A stretch of DNA of 64,000 bases from Neptuniibacter halophilus (GTDB lineage: Bacteria > Pseudomonadota > Gammaproteobacteria > Pseudomonadales > Balneatricaceae). Below the pieces are notes generated by a model, which worked only from the letters and a program-made list of their open reading frames with translations, was not told the DNA's origin and ran no database searches. Shown here piece by piece: positions 18,272 to 27,454 of this stretch. Both the position numbers and the translations under genes were made by a program. Every line of letters begins with the position of its first letter. Position 1 is the first letter of the stretch. Location of the stretch: NCBI RefSeq assembly GCF_030295765.1, contig NZ_AP027292.1:3472001-3536000 (forward strand), written 5' to 3'.

Positions 18272-18299
18272 AAAAAAAGCGGCAGGTGCCGCTTTTTTT
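18272..18299. terminator. Bidirectional rho-independent terminator
   Basis: GCGGCA and TGCCGC pair around GG, flanked by seven A and seven T. It serves the chemotaxis receptor (+) and the two-receiver regulator (-). Confidence 0.95.
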
Positions 18300-18315
18300 A
18301 TATCTGACGTTTTGC

Positions 18316-19116
18316 TCAGAGGTCGTAATCGGTGACCAGTTGTTCAATCAACTGCTTGACCGTGTCATAGGAGAGCGGTTTGCTGCAGATTGCTGATACC
18401 CCGGCGCTCTGAACCGCAGCCAGGCGGCTCTCATTCTGCTCACTGGTAACCATCAGAATCGGTACGGTTGGTTGCTCGCTGTGGTTGCGGATATGTTCAG
18501 TGAGTTCCTGGCCGTCTACATTCGGCATATTGTAGTCGGTAATAATCAGATCGTAGCGGCGGCCGTCATCGATCATCTGCAAGGCTTCTGCACCGTCTTT
18601 GGCGGTGTCTACCGAACTGATGGAAAGTGAATCCAGCATCTGCTGTATATATTTTCGTGACAGTGTGCTGTCGTCGACAATCAACACTCGCAGGGCATCG
18701 TATTCGTCGCTGTCGCTGTCGGACTCAAAGTCAGAGATATAGTCCAGCGTACTGCGCAGTGCGGTTCTCATCTCTTCGCGGCTGAATGGTTTGGGGAGTA
18801 TGGCAATGGCGCCCGCCTGACGGATCGGCTCCAGATAACGATAATGGGTTTCGGAGGAGATCAGCAGAAAAGTGATGTTCTCCAGCGAGTCCAGACCACG
18901 CATCTGGGTGACCAGGTCGGTCCCGGTCATATCTGGCAGGTGCATGGCGGAGAGAACCAGATCAGGAGGGGTGCTAAGCATATGCTCCAGGGCGGGCTTG
19001 CCCTCCTCAAACTCTTCTACCTTCTCGATACCGAAGCTGTTGAGCTGATTGATAATGATATGTCGCTGAACTTTGGAGGGTTCAATGACAGTGACATAAA
19101 GGTTGCTTAGTTCCAT
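18316..19116 (-). CDS. Response regulator with two receiver domains, first one degenerate
   Basis: This 266-residue protein is made only of two CheY-like receivers (about 5-122 and 140-262) joined by an acidic linker (DFESDSDSDEYD). The second receiver is complete: DD near the start, Asp194 in ITDYNMP, and Lys in CSKPL. In the first, the phosphorylation site is Ala57 (LSAMHLPDM) and the acidic pocket reads IEP, so it cannot be phosphorylated in the usual way. There is no output domain, so it must act by protein contact. It converges on the receptor gene 16453-18252, which suggests a chemotaxis role. Confidence 0.92.
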   Translation of the reverse strand: MELSNLYVTVIEPSKVQRHIIINQLNSFGIEKVEEFEEGKPALEHMLSTPPDLVLSAMHLPDMTGTDLVTQMRGLDSLENITFLLISSETHYRYLEPIRQAGAIAILPKPFSREEMRTALRSTLDYISDFESDSDSDEYDALRVLIVDDSTLSRKYIQQMLDSLSISSVDTAKDGAEALQMIDDGRRYDLIITDYNMPNVDGQELTEHIRNHSEQPTVPILMVTSEQNESRLAAVQSAGVSAICSKPLSYDTVKQLIEQLVTDYDL

Positions 19117-19571
19117 ATCCTGAGATCCATACCTATAAATCGGGTCGGGATAAATGATGAGGTCTTTTGAATACCTATTCAGCTTAGATCATGACAGAGA
19201 AAAAGTGCTCAGAAAAGCTAAAACCCGGTTTTTTAAGACCTTTATCGGTGTATTGATCAGAGAGTGAACAGTGCAGCGAATAATCCGTGTCTGGCTTCGT
19301 TACTGTTTGATCACCTGTTTGAATTTTAGACACATTTTCAGCGGAGCGAAGTGACATTAGTGAGGAATATGACAGGCTAACTTCTGTGCCGGGATGACAA
19401 ACGGTCAGAGTGATCTCTTTTGATGCAGCGCAGAAAGGAGTTTGCCAGCGTTTGACTTGTGTCAGTTAAAGGTTGAGCCGTTGGGCGTAGCATAAGATTG
19501 AAGAGGGAATAAAGCTGAGTAGTGACTTGTTTGAATCTCTCAATAAGTTCACAAATATAAGGTATTTACGC
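19117..19571. other. Intergenic region between two divergent regulators
   Basis: About 455 bases that hold the promoters of the two-receiver regulator (-) and the TetR gene (+). It is AT-rich with no credible gene. TGATCA occurs twice (19254-19259 and 19309-19314). I see no clear operator. Confidence 0.5.
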
Positions 19572-20225
19572 ATGTGCCCAAATGGAAATGCAGATCTTAC
19601 ACGTAGTTTAATCTTACATGCGGCTACAGCAATCATCAGCAAGGACGGCTTAGAAGCGCTCACGGCGGGTCGTCTCATCGCTGAAGCTTCGATCAGCAAA
19701 GGGGGCTTGTACCATCATTTCCGGACGATGTCTGAGGTTGAGATGGAGGTGCTGGATCTTCTGGCTGAGAACCTGCTGATCAGGCTGAGTGCTTTACCCG
19801 TTCCCCGGGATCGGGAGGACTACCTGCAGAGGATTGAGCAGGAATTGTTTGAAAACTTTGCGGCTGATACCGAATCGGCACGGGCGTTGTATGGTTTTAT
19901 GTCCTCTGCCGCGCACAGTGCCCGGGTGAGAGTCAGGCTAAGGTTGCTGGTCGAGGATGTTTCTCTGCTGCGGCTGAAACTGCTCACCGCGATCTCGCCA
20001 GGGGTTTCTCAGGCTGAATTGAATAATACAGTGCAATTGATCGCTACTTTGCAGATGGGGCTGATGTTCCGCTCATTTGTAACGGAAGACCGTACCAGCC
20101 TGCAGCAGTACTGGAATGGCTGTCGTTCAGTGCTGGAAGGGATGCTGGGCCTTGCAGGATTACCCGGCTCGGTTGAGACGGCGGGTGTACAGACTAAAAT
20201 CATAACGCCTCTGAAGCAGGCCTGA
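19572..20225 (+). CDS. TetR-family transcriptional regulator
   Basis: This 217-residue regulator has an N-terminal TetR helix-turn-helix (about 15-60, with AEASISKGGLYHHFRTMSEV) and a helical ligand domain. The ATG at 19572 follows AAGGT at a good distance, so an upstream TTG is rejected. The next gene converges, so no target can be assigned by adjacency. The gene for the two-receiver regulator is divergent. Confidence 0.9.
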   Translation: MCPNGNADLTRSLILHAATAIISKDGLEALTAGRLIAEASISKGGLYHHFRTMSEVEMEVLDLLAENLLIRLSALPVPRDREDYLQRIEQELFENFAADTESARALYGFMSSAAHSARVRVRLRLLVEDVSLLRLKLLTAISPGVSQAELNNTVQLIATLQMGLMFRSFVTEDRTSLQQYWNGCRSVLEGMLGLAGLPGSVETAGVQTKIITPLKQA

Positions 20226-20233
20226 AAAAGCGC

Positions 20234-20695
20234 TCAGCTCTGGTTGCTGTTGCGGTCTTCAATGGCCTGCTGTAACTGCCGCAACAACTGATCCTGTTGC
20301 TGCATACCTCTGATAAGCACCGGGCCCTTGTCATCGCGCATGACAAGGGCAAAGGTGTCCAGACCCTCCCGTTTATCCGTTTCGAGATGACTGATCTCAC
20401 GAAACGTAATCCGTTGCTCCTGATTGTTCAGCGTGCGCTTCAGTAGCAGAGATTTCGGTGCAAGACTGATCTGCAGGCCACTGACTTCCCGACGGATTCG
20501 ATCCAGCCGTTGTTTCTGCCAACTGATCCACATCAGGCCGCCAGCCAGCGGTAGCAGAAAATACCAGCGGGAAAGGTCCATCATCAGTAACATCAAAGCC
20601 GCACCAACAAAACCAAGTTGCAGATTTGTCAGCAAACCCAGTTTACGTTCGAAAAACGCCTGATCCCAGTGAAAGGTAGAATCCGAAAGGCTCAC
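20234..20695 (-). CDS. Membrane protein of unknown function
   Basis: This 153-residue protein has two closely spaced membrane helices (about 27-60) followed by a soluble domain of alternating strands and a final helix. The arrangement resembles bacterial PH-like membrane proteins, but no family is recognised. It is divergent from the DUF411 gene, which may hint at a shared promoter region but no shared function. Confidence 0.75.
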   Translation of the reverse strand: MSLSDSTFHWDQAFFERKLGLLTNLQLGFVGAALMLLMMDLSRWYFLLPLAGGLMWISWQKQRLDRIRREVSGLQISLAPKSLLLKRTLNNQEQRITFREISHLETDKREGLDTFALVMRDDKGPVLIRGMQQQDQLLRQLQQAIEDRNSNQS

Positions 20696-20851
20696 AACGG
20701 GTCTCCAGTAAATTTACCCGGAGTCTCTCTTTATAGAGGCTATTTTGCAACACCCTTAGCGGGGTGGTGTTGTTTAATCAGTGAAAACGCAATGTTGGTG
20801 TGCATCGGTTGTACGCTTTAGAATAGGCCTGAGCGACAGAGTGAGGTGTTT

Positions 20852-21340
20852 ATGAAACGGCTAATCCCGGCCATGGCGCTGGCCAGCCTGATGTTGGTTC
20901 ATCCGGCGCAGGCTGCAGATCCGGTTTGGGCTGAAGGGGCGACTTCAGTTCAGTATGAGATTGATGTTTACCACAGCCCGACCTGCGGCTGCTGCAAAGG
21001 GTGGATCGAGCATCTGCAAGATCATCACTTTAAGGTCAACAGTATTGAGATGAATGATCTCAGTGCGGTAAAGCAGAAATACGGGGTTCCTCCTCAGGGG
21101 GCATCCTGTCATACCGCTGTGGTTAATGGCCGGGTTGTAGAAGGGCATGTACCTGCGCAGGATATCAAACGGTTATTAACGGATGAGGGGTATCGGAACA
21201 TTCGTTTGCTGACGGTGCCGGGCATGCCATCCGGCGGGCCGGGGATGGATATGCCGGGTGCCAGAAAGGATGATTTTTCGGTGTTTGCGGTATCGAAGGA
21301 TGATCAGATCAGCGAGTTCAGCCGTTACAGCGATTATTAG
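20852..21340 (+). CDS. DUF411 periplasmic metal-binding protein
   Basis: This 162-residue protein has a signal peptide ending HPAQA before ADPVW. The DUF411 domain follows, with a thioredoxin-like SPTCGCCKGW motif and a later Cys in ASCHTAVV. DUF411 proteins often accompany copper and other metal-resistance genes. A Met-rich stretch (PGMPSGGPGMDMPG) near the C-terminus fits copper binding. No copper pump is adjacent. ATG 20852 follows GAGG. Confidence 0.88.
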   Translation: MKRLIPAMALASLMLVHPAQAADPVWAEGATSVQYEIDVYHSPTCGCCKGWIEHLQDHHFKVNSIEMNDLSAVKQKYGVPPQGASCHTAVVNGRVVEGHVPAQDIKRLLTDEGYRNIRLLTVPGMPSGGPGMDMPGARKDDFSVFAVSKDDQISEFSRYSDY

Positions 21341-21356
21341 ACAGGGCTGAAGACAC

Positions 21357-21388
21357 AAAAAAAGCGAGCGCCAGTGCTCGCTTTTTTT
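21357..21388. terminator. Bidirectional rho-independent terminator
   Basis: GCGAGC and GCTCGC pair around a 6-base loop, flanked by seven A and seven T. It separates the DUF411 gene (+) from yceI (-). Confidence 0.95.
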
Positions 21389-21404
21389 GTGGGAAGCGGA
21401 TCTC

Positions 21405-21980
21405 TTACTGACGAATACCTTCGATATTCAGATCCAGATAAACCGTTTCAGCCGCCGGGCCCAGATTGTAGTTCAGACCGAAATCCTTCGCTTTAATCTC
21501 GGTTGTGCCTGAGAAACCTGCGCGGTAATTACCCCATGGGTCCTGACCTTCACCCACTTTTGCCACCTGAATGGCAATCTCCTGAGTGTTGCCGTAAAGG
21601 GTCAGCATACCCTTCATCACGCCACCGCCATTAGCGTCAGGGGTGAAAGAGGTGCTCTCAAACTTAGCTGCAGGAAAATCACCGGTATTGAGGTATTTAT
21701 CACCGCGCAGATGTTTGTCGCGTTCTGCGTGGTTGGAGTCGATTGAGGTTACATCAACGTCCACTTTAACCTGAGAGGCTTCCGGATTCTCAGCATCGTA
21801 GCTGAATGTGCCGTTGAACGTGTTGAAACGACCGATTAACCAGCTGGTGCCCAGGTGGCTGATGCGGAACTGGATGGAAGCGTGGGCTCCCTGGGTATCA
21901 ATCACATAATCAGCCGCCTGCAGCGGAGCCGCGCTAATGGCAGTAGCCAGGGCAAGACCGGTAATAAATTTAGCTTTCAT
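21405..21980 (-). CDS. YceI-family periplasmic protein
   Basis: This 191-residue protein has a signal peptide ending PLQA before ADYVID and the YceI lipocalin-like domain (DTQGAHASIQFRISHLG, SFTPDANGG). The family binds polyisoprenoids in the periplasm. Its start overlaps the end of the upstream cytochrome b gene by four bases, the same partnership as yceJ-yceI in E. coli. Confidence 0.95.
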   Translation of the reverse strand: MKAKFITGLALATAISAAPLQAADYVIDTQGAHASIQFRISHLGTSWLIGRFNTFNGTFSYDAENPEASQVKVDVDVTSIDSNHAERDKHLRGDKYLNTGDFPAAKFESTSFTPDANGGGVMKGMLTLYGNTQEIAIQVAKVGEGQDPWGNYRAGFSGTTEIKAKDFGLNYNLGPAAETVYLDLNIEGIRQ

Positions 21981-22546
21981 GAATGTTCCTCGCGTAGCGC
22001 CAGCATGCGCTTAAGGGTTGAGTCTTTATCAATAAAATGGTGTTTAATCGCGGCACCCGCATGGAGTGTCGCCAGAGAGATCAGTGTGGTGGCCGTTATG
22101 AAATGTACTTCGCCTGCAATATCTTCCTGATTTTCAAAAGCAAAAGGTAAGGCTGGGATACTGAACCAGGAAAAAAGTTCAATTGCCCGGCCATCGGCTG
22201 TTGATATCAGGTAACCGCTGATCAGTGTGGTAGCCAGCAGGAGATAGAGCAGATGATGGGTCACGTGAGCAATCTGTTGCAGTCTGACCGGTTGCGGTAG
22301 GGGCCGGGGTGGTTTGTTGGCCAGGCGCCAGACAAATCGCATCAGCAGGGCTGCCGCGACCAGCAGGCCGATGCTTTTGTGCCAGACAGGTACGGTTCGG
22401 TAGGCCGGATCGTAGTAATCGAGTGCTTCTATATACAGACCAAGCGGGTAAAGCCCAATGATGGCAAAGGCCATCAGCCAGTGCATGAGTACAGGCCCCC
22501 AGCCGTAATTTGTTTCATCGTTCAGTAGCTTATGGTTCAGTGCCAT
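21977..22546 (-). CDS. Cytochrome b561-type membrane protein
   Basis: This 189-residue protein has four membrane helices. His residues sit where b-type haem ligands are expected (MHWLMAF, VWHKSIG, HVTHHLL, LHAGAAIKHH). It is translationally coupled to yceI, so it probably moves electrons to or from a periplasmic reaction involving YceI. A LysR gene is divergent. Confidence 0.93.
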   Translation of the reverse strand: MALNHKLLNDETNYGWGPVLMHWLMAFAIIGLYPLGLYIEALDYYDPAYRTVPVWHKSIGLLVAAALLMRFVWRLANKPPRPLPQPVRLQQIAHVTHHLLYLLLATTLISGYLISTADGRAIELFSWFSIPALPFAFENQEDIAGEVHFITATTLISLATLHAGAAIKHHFIDKDSTLKRMLALREEHS

Positions 22547-22706
22547 GACTCAAGATCTCGTTAATGACCGCATATCTGTTATGGGCCTTCAGGCACCGTG
22601 CCTGCCTGGTTACAGATAAAACTGGGTTAATCGCCATTAAGGCTGGGTTTTCGGCACTTTAAGGTTTATGCTTTCATGCGTCTAATGCATATTAATTATT
22701 ATCACG

Positions 22707-23636
22707 ATGCGTGAAGTGAATTTAAGGTCGGTAGATCTGAATCTTCTGGTGGTGCTAAATGCCCTGATTCAGGAACGGCATGTTTCTAAGGCAGCGGAAC
22801 GGCTGCAGATGAGCCAGCCTGCGGTGAGCCGGGCTTTGCAGCGGTTGCGACAGACGCTGGATGATCCTGTGCTGGTGCGGGTGGGCACGGGCTATGATCT
22901 CAGCGCCAGAGCGGAGACACTGAGGCCTCAACTGGCCAGCCTGTTGCGCAATGTTGAGCAGATCATGCAGGCCGATCAGTTTGATCCGAAACAGTACCGG
23001 GGTGTTCTGCGACTGACCGGGCTCGATCTTGAGCTGATTCTGCTGATGCCTGAAGTGTTACAGCGGTTGCGACAAAAAGCGCCACAACTCAGAGTGGAGA
23101 TCGTACCGCAGATTCCTGAGCATTTTGAGCTGCTGGAGCAAGGGGATGTGCATTTTTCGATTACCGGCCTCAACCCGCAGACCGGACAGGATCAGTTTCG
23201 ACGCTTTGAGATTGCACGTACCGGGCAGATCTGCCTGATGGATCGGGATAACCCGCTTGCTGCAAAAGAGATGAGCCTTGAAGCTTATGCTAAGGCGTCT
23301 CACGGCTTGGTATCGATCACCGGTAAAGGCCCCGGTTTTATGGACGATGAGCTCCAGAAAATGGGGTTGAAACGGCAGGTGATGTTACGGCTTGCTAATT
23401 TTCTGTCGGTCGCCAACTTCTGTCAGGGAACCGATCTGGTCTTTACCCTGCCTGAGATCATCGGCCGTTATCTGGTGAAAGACAGCCGGTTGGTACTGCG
23501 TCCCTTGCCGGGTGAGTTTCGTTTACCGCAGGTGGTGCTTTATCTTTACTGGCACGAACGTTTTCACCATGATCCTATGTGTCGTTGGGTAAGAGGCGAG
23601 TTAAATCAGGCGCTTACCCGGGTCTCACAGGTTTGA
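22707..23636 (+). CDS. LysR-family transcriptional regulator
   Basis: This 309-residue regulator has a LysR winged helix (about 7-66, KAAERLQMSQPAVSRALQRL) and a periplasmic-binding-protein-like effector domain. It is divergent from the cytochrome b/yceI operon and may control it. Its 3' end overlaps the opposite EAL-HDOD gene by 12 bases. Confidence 0.93.
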   Translation: MREVNLRSVDLNLLVVLNALIQERHVSKAAERLQMSQPAVSRALQRLRQTLDDPVLVRVGTGYDLSARAETLRPQLASLLRNVEQIMQADQFDPKQYRGVLRLTGLDLELILLMPEVLQRLRQKAPQLRVEIVPQIPEHFELLEQGDVHFSITGLNPQTGQDQFRRFEIARTGQICLMDRDNPLAAKEMSLEAYAKASHGLVSITGKGPGFMDDELQKMGLKRQVMLRLANFLSVANFCQGTDLVFTLPEIIGRYLVKDSRLVLRPLPGEFRLPQVVLYLYWHERFHHDPMCRWVRGELNQALTRVSQV

Positions 23637-24854
23637 GCCCTGCATGATCTGCATGGTTTCATTACTCCAGCGCAGCGCTTCGTAATACCCTTCAGAGTAG
23701 ATCTCCTGCACTTCTGGTGGCAGCCTGAAAGAGGATTGGCCGATCATATAAAAATTTACCGCCTGGAGTAGCTTTCCGGCTTTACCTTCATAACCGGTGA
23801 TGGCTTCCGCAATTTCGTCTGCAACGGATATCTGGGCCAGCAGACTGGACTGATCTACCCCCAGCAGTGCATCCAGCAGGGACATAACCCCACAGATAAA
23901 AGCCATCTCGGGCGCAACTTCACGGGTTCTGGAAGCCACATATTCGCACATTCTGGCAGTGATCAGGATCTGCCGGATCAGTTCATTGGGTTTATCCTGA
24001 TTACTGGAAAGCGCGAGCAAAGTGGCCCATTTGTTAACTTCGACCAGTCCCAGCGCGATGATGGCCTGAGTCAGGCTATCTATCTTCTGGGCCGGGTTGT
24101 AACGCGCTGAGTTCACGATTCGCAGCAGTTTGAATGTTAATTGCGGATCTCGGGAAGCCACCGATGCAAGTTCATCCGGTGTTACATCCGGGTTTTGCAG
24201 GGCGGCCAGCAGGTGGATGAGAATCGCCTGATTTGAGGTGAATTGCCGCCCTTCAAGCAGAGTAGGGCGGGAGAGGAACTCGCCCTGAAACAATCTGAAG
24301 CCGAGTTTGTGACAAAATTCATACTGTGTGTAGTTATCAATATGCTCGGCCAGCGGAGTGACTTTGAATTTATGCAGCGTTTCCAGATGTGGCTGTAGTT
24401 CTGATTCTGTTCGCTTGCGGATATCTACCCGGACAATTTTGGCCAGATTCAGCAGCGCGTCATACTCCGGGGCGTAGTCAAAATCATCCAGCACCAGGCG
24501 ATAGCCGGCTTCAACGTAGCGTTCAAGGGAGTGCAGCAGCGCAGGTGAAACCTGATGCAGTTGTTTGATATCCACGACCAGATTATGCCGTGACAGTTTA
24601 GGCAGACTGTCACTGCGAAGAAAACCTTCACTGACGTTAATAAATGCAGGGAGCGCACGGAGCGAGCCGGAGTCATAGATGCTGGTAAAATTATTAATCA
24701 GGGCATCACAGGCATCCTGATCTGTCTGCAGAAATTTATGCGCAATCTCCGAGTCTTTATCTGAGAGGTAGAGTAGCTCATAAGCGACAACATTAAGGTC
24801 ACGGTCGAAAATCGGAGACCGGGCCAGGCCCAGATGCTTGAGATGCGCTTGCAT
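23625..24854 (-). CDS. EAL-HDOD signalling protein with degenerate EAL domain
   Basis: This 409-residue protein has an N-terminal EAL-like domain (about 10-190) and a C-terminal HDOD domain (about 200-400). The EAL signature reads YELLYL, and catalytic metal ligands are not evident, so phosphodiesterase activity is unlikely. Related proteins regulate motility and biofilm by binding partners. The ATG at 24854 is favoured over a TTG 20 codons upstream because the domain starts soon after it. Confidence 0.9.
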   Translation of the reverse strand: MQAHLKHLGLARSPIFDRDLNVVAYELLYLSDKDSEIAHKFLQTDQDACDALINNFTSIYDSGSLRALPAFINVSEGFLRSDSLPKLSRHNLVVDIKQLHQVSPALLHSLERYVEAGYRLVLDDFDYAPEYDALLNLAKIVRVDIRKRTESELQPHLETLHKFKVTPLAEHIDNYTQYEFCHKLGFRLFQGEFLSRPTLLEGRQFTSNQAILIHLLAALQNPDVTPDELASVASRDPQLTFKLLRIVNSARYNPAQKIDSLTQAIIALGLVEVNKWATLLALSSNQDKPNELIRQILITARMCEYVASRTREVAPEMAFICGVMSLLDALLGVDQSSLLAQISVADEIAEAITGYEGKAGKLLQAVNFYMIGQSSFRLPPEVQEIYSEGYYEALRWSNETMQIMQGSNL

Positions 24855-25048
24855 AAGTGTGCACTCGGTCAGAAGAGTAGTCTCATTGTAGGCAGCCGGA
24901 TATTGATACTGCAACCAATGCGTTGTGTGTCAGGTCAACTGAAGAGAATAATGGTTCACATCTGGAACTGAATCCATTGATTACTATAAGTTTTAATGAT
25001 TAAACCTTAGTATATATCAAACCAGTCCAGCCATCGGGAAGTCCGTTA

Positions 25049-26284
25049 ATGCAGAATCACCCCCTGCGCCAGCAAATTTCAACTGAGGTACATGCCAGAC
25101 CGTTCCAGAAACTCGAGCCTGAGCTGGGACTTTTACATATTGCAGCCAGTTACGGGCAGGGTGGCCGGGAAGCGTTGGCAGAGGCCGTTGGACGATTGCT
25201 CAGGCAGATGGATATCAACTGTCCTCCCAGCCTGACAAAGTTTTTCTTTACCCGTAACCAGCATCTGGCCTTGCGATACGAGCCACATAACGAATTTTAT
25301 ACACTCACGCTATATCAACTGGATAAAGCCGACACCCGTTACCTGAAAACTCTGTGGCAACAACTGCCCGGCGAGTTTCTCTGTGGTGTGGAGATTCTTT
25401 TCAGTAAGCATCGGGGCGCCACTCCGGACCTGTTACAGCAGTTTGATGACCGGCAGGTCTCCGGTTCATTTGTTATGGGGCGTGCCGCCAAAGTATGGAC
25501 CGATTTCTGTCCGCGTGGGGAAGATGGCTTCGTGCGTATGATCGTGCATGATGATTCGCTGAAATCGTTTCAGGCCGGACGACTGCTGCAGCGGCTCTGT
25601 GAAATAGAAACATACCGGCACACGGCGTTGCTTGCGCTGCCGATTGCGCAGAACTCCATGCCACGTCTCACGGAAATGGACAGGGAGCTTGCTGAGATAA
25701 CACACCAGATCTCTGTCAGCCCTAACGAACCGGACCTGCTGAAGAAACTGATGAACCTCGCCGCGCAGGTGGAAGAGCTTTCGGCGGATACCGCCAATCG
25801 TTTTTCAGCATCCCAGGCTTATTTCGCGCTGCTTGAAAGCCGCATTGATGAACTGCGTGAAGAGCGTATTGAAGGATTACAGACACTGGATCAGTTTATG
25901 GAGCGGCGTCTGGATCCTGCCAAGCGAACCTGTCTGGCTGCGAATGACCGTATTGAGCGTTTATCGCGCCGGATTGCCCGTGCTACCGATCTGATCCGCT
26001 CTCAGGTTGATCTGTCGATTGAGAAGCAGAACCAGCAACTGCTGGAAGGGCTGAACAACCGGTCACGCAGGCAGCTACGCTTACAGGCTAAACTGGAGAG
26101 TTTCACGATTATCGTGGTGACCTACTATGCTTTTGACCTGCTGGAGCGCTCTATCCGAAATATGGTGCCGGGTGATGAGATGCGTGATCAGTATCTGATG
26201 TGGGTGAGTTTTTCGGTGCCGCTGATTGCAGGTGTACTGTGGTGGTATGTGCGTCGCCTGCTGAAACATTACAGTGAAGATTAA
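25049..26284 (+). CDS. DUF3422 family membrane protein
   Basis: This 411-residue protein has the DUF3422 start HPLRQQISTEVHARPFQKLE, a long helical middle (about 210-330), and two membrane helices at the C-terminus (about 348-370 and 385-405). The family is common in proteobacteria and has no established function. The topology suggests a large cytoplasmic domain anchored at its C-terminus, similar in outline to CorA-like proteins. Confidence 0.9.
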   Translation: MQNHPLRQQISTEVHARPFQKLEPELGLLHIAASYGQGGREALAEAVGRLLRQMDINCPPSLTKFFFTRNQHLALRYEPHNEFYTLTLYQLDKADTRYLKTLWQQLPGEFLCGVEILFSKHRGATPDLLQQFDDRQVSGSFVMGRAAKVWTDFCPRGEDGFVRMIVHDDSLKSFQAGRLLQRLCEIETYRHTALLALPIAQNSMPRLTEMDRELAEITHQISVSPNEPDLLKKLMNLAAQVEELSADTANRFSASQAYFALLESRIDELREERIEGLQTLDQFMERRLDPAKRTCLAANDRIERLSRRIARATDLIRSQVDLSIEKQNQQLLEGLNNRSRRQLRLQAKLESFTIIVVTYYAFDLLERSIRNMVPGDEMRDQYLMWVSFSVPLIAGVLWWYVRRLLKHYSED

Positions 26285-26348
26285 CGCCCCGGAACTGTCT
26301 GAATTTTAAACAGAACCGATAAAAAACAGCGACTTAACATAATTGCAT

Positions 26349-26376
26349 TTGCATCTGTAAACAGCGCTGGTATACT
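26349..26376 (+). promoter_or_regulatory. Promoter of the 4.5S RNA gene
   Basis: TTGCAT (26349-26354) and TATACT (26371-26376) are 16 bases apart. A GC-rich discriminator (GCGCGCC) follows, as is usual for stable RNA promoters. Transcription would start near 26383, leaving a leader of about 50 bases to be removed. Confidence 0.65.
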
Positions 26377-26431
26377 GCGCGCCTGTCCTGAGAGATCACT
26401 CTTACGGACTGAGGCTGACAAGCCGCGTAAT

Positions 26432-26541
26432 GGTGGCCCTGCTGGTCCTCCCGCAATGATACATCGTGAACCTGGTCAGGCCCGGAAGGGAGCAGCCACA
26501 GCGGTCGACTCATGTGCCGGGATGTGGCTGGTGGGGTCATC
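26432..26541 (+). ncRNA. ffs: 4.5S RNA (signal recognition particle RNA)
   Basis: The conserved SRP domain IV is present: CAGGCCCGGAAGGGAGCAGCC, which contains the GGAA tetraloop, and the opposite strand TGTGCCGGGATGTGGCTGG. The ends (GGTGGCCC and GGGGTCATC) pair to close the hairpin. Length is about 110 bases, as in E. coli (114). This RNA joins Ffh to target membrane proteins to the translocon. Exact ends are set by pairing and may be off by a few bases. Confidence 0.95.
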
Positions 26542-26597
26542 TCCAACTTCTCGTATCACATCGCTTTTTCCCTGATTTCTTGCTCTGCTGGCGCCAA

Positions 26598-26720
26598 GTG
26601 CGACACAAAGTGAGACACATAGCATCCTCCAGAACTACTGCTTACATCGAACCGTCCCGGCACGACGTCTTTTACGTCCGTATCTGTTTGTCACTTGCGC
26701 TGATACAGGCGTTTCCATAG
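26598..26720 (+). pseudogene. Decayed N-terminal fragment of a tyrosine integrase
   Basis: A 40-codon frame 57 bases after ffs encodes VRHKVRHIASSRTTAYIEPS, then RHDVFYVRICLSL. This resembles the start of phage-type integrases, which commonly read RH.VYY.R near their N-terminus. It stops after 40 codons and no continuation is seen in any frame. A small RNA gene is a typical integration site, so this may be the scar of a lost element. The match is from memory of the family and needs a search. Confidence 0.45.
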
Positions 26721-27023
26721 CTTTATTACAGGCGTTTATCTGAAGCTAATAAACTATGGCCTGCAGCCTTTCGGGTACTTGATGAGTGCGTCAAATAGAG
26801 TTCAGGCAATACGTTGCAGTAGGTTGGGGTAACGAAATTTAAGTCGGTCAAAAGCCCCTTAACGCTTGTCAGTTCATGAGCTGGTGTATCGAAAACAACA
26901 GGATTGTCTGACGAACGTTACATGACACTTACGCCCTGCACCTTCTGCGATAATATGCGGGGTGACTCACGGTGAGCGGACAGAGCATACACCGGTGACG
27001 GGGGATGCCTGAGGCGGATGTAA
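26721..27023. other. Intergenic region with no recognisable gene
   Basis: About 300 bases after the integrase-like fragment. No convincing coding frame, RNA gene or repeat is seen. It may be residue of the element that left the integrase fragment. Confidence 0.4.
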
Positions 27024-27048
27024 ATGAGGGTCGTTAAACGACCCTCAT
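27024..27048 (-). terminator. Perfect inverted repeat, likely terminator of the minus-strand cassette
   Basis: ATGAGGGTCGT and ACGACCCTCAT pair perfectly (11 bp) around TAA, 15 bases past the stop of the last gene. The T-tract on the minus strand is weak (TTTAC), so termination may be partial. Confidence 0.6.
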
Positions 27049-27062
27049 GCTCAGAGCGATCT

Positions 27063-27401
27063 TCAAGGAGCGGAATGGGTTACTGACAGTGTGTTGCCTA
27101 GTTCATCCAGAACCATGTAAAGAGACCGTTTACTGGCATCTTGTTCTGCATCGTTGAGGTACTCAATAACCCACACTTTTCCCTGGCTGGTGTCGCGCTG
27201 TGCAGTTTCGACACGTTTCGCGTTTGACCAGGACTCATCGAGCCCGCCTTGCTGAATCAGGCTGTGAACGAATTTCCGGGTTTTTGTTTCGACCTGTTCC
27301 TGTGCTATTGGCCCCTTTGGTCCGTGGTTGGAATGTGCATGGGTTCCTGCTGAAAAGGTCAGTGAAAGCAGCGCGATCACAAACAGCTTTTTGATATTCA
27401 T
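27063..27401 (-). CDS. Periplasmic protein, DUF6488-like
   Basis: This 112-residue protein has a signal peptide ending GTHAHS and a short mature domain with GLDESWSNAKR, KVWVIEYLND and LYMVLDELGN. It resembles the DUF6488 family by pattern. It is the last gene of the HupE cassette, with an AGGAAAA SD. An HSNHG stretch at the mature N-terminus could bind metal. Function is unknown. Confidence 0.72.
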   Translation of the reverse strand: MNIKKLFVIALLSLTFSAGTHAHSNHGPKGPIAQEQVETKTRKFVHSLIQQGGLDESWSNAKRVETAQRDTSQGKVWVIEYLNDAEQDASKRSLYMVLDELGNTLSVTHSAP

Positions 27402-27454
27402 TAAATTATTTTCCTGATTGTATTCTGTAAAAGTAACCTGATACCGCTTGGGTG

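Noticed and set aside
26542..26597. Rho-independent terminator of ffs
   Set aside because: There is a pyrimidine-rich stretch but no stem of useful length before it.
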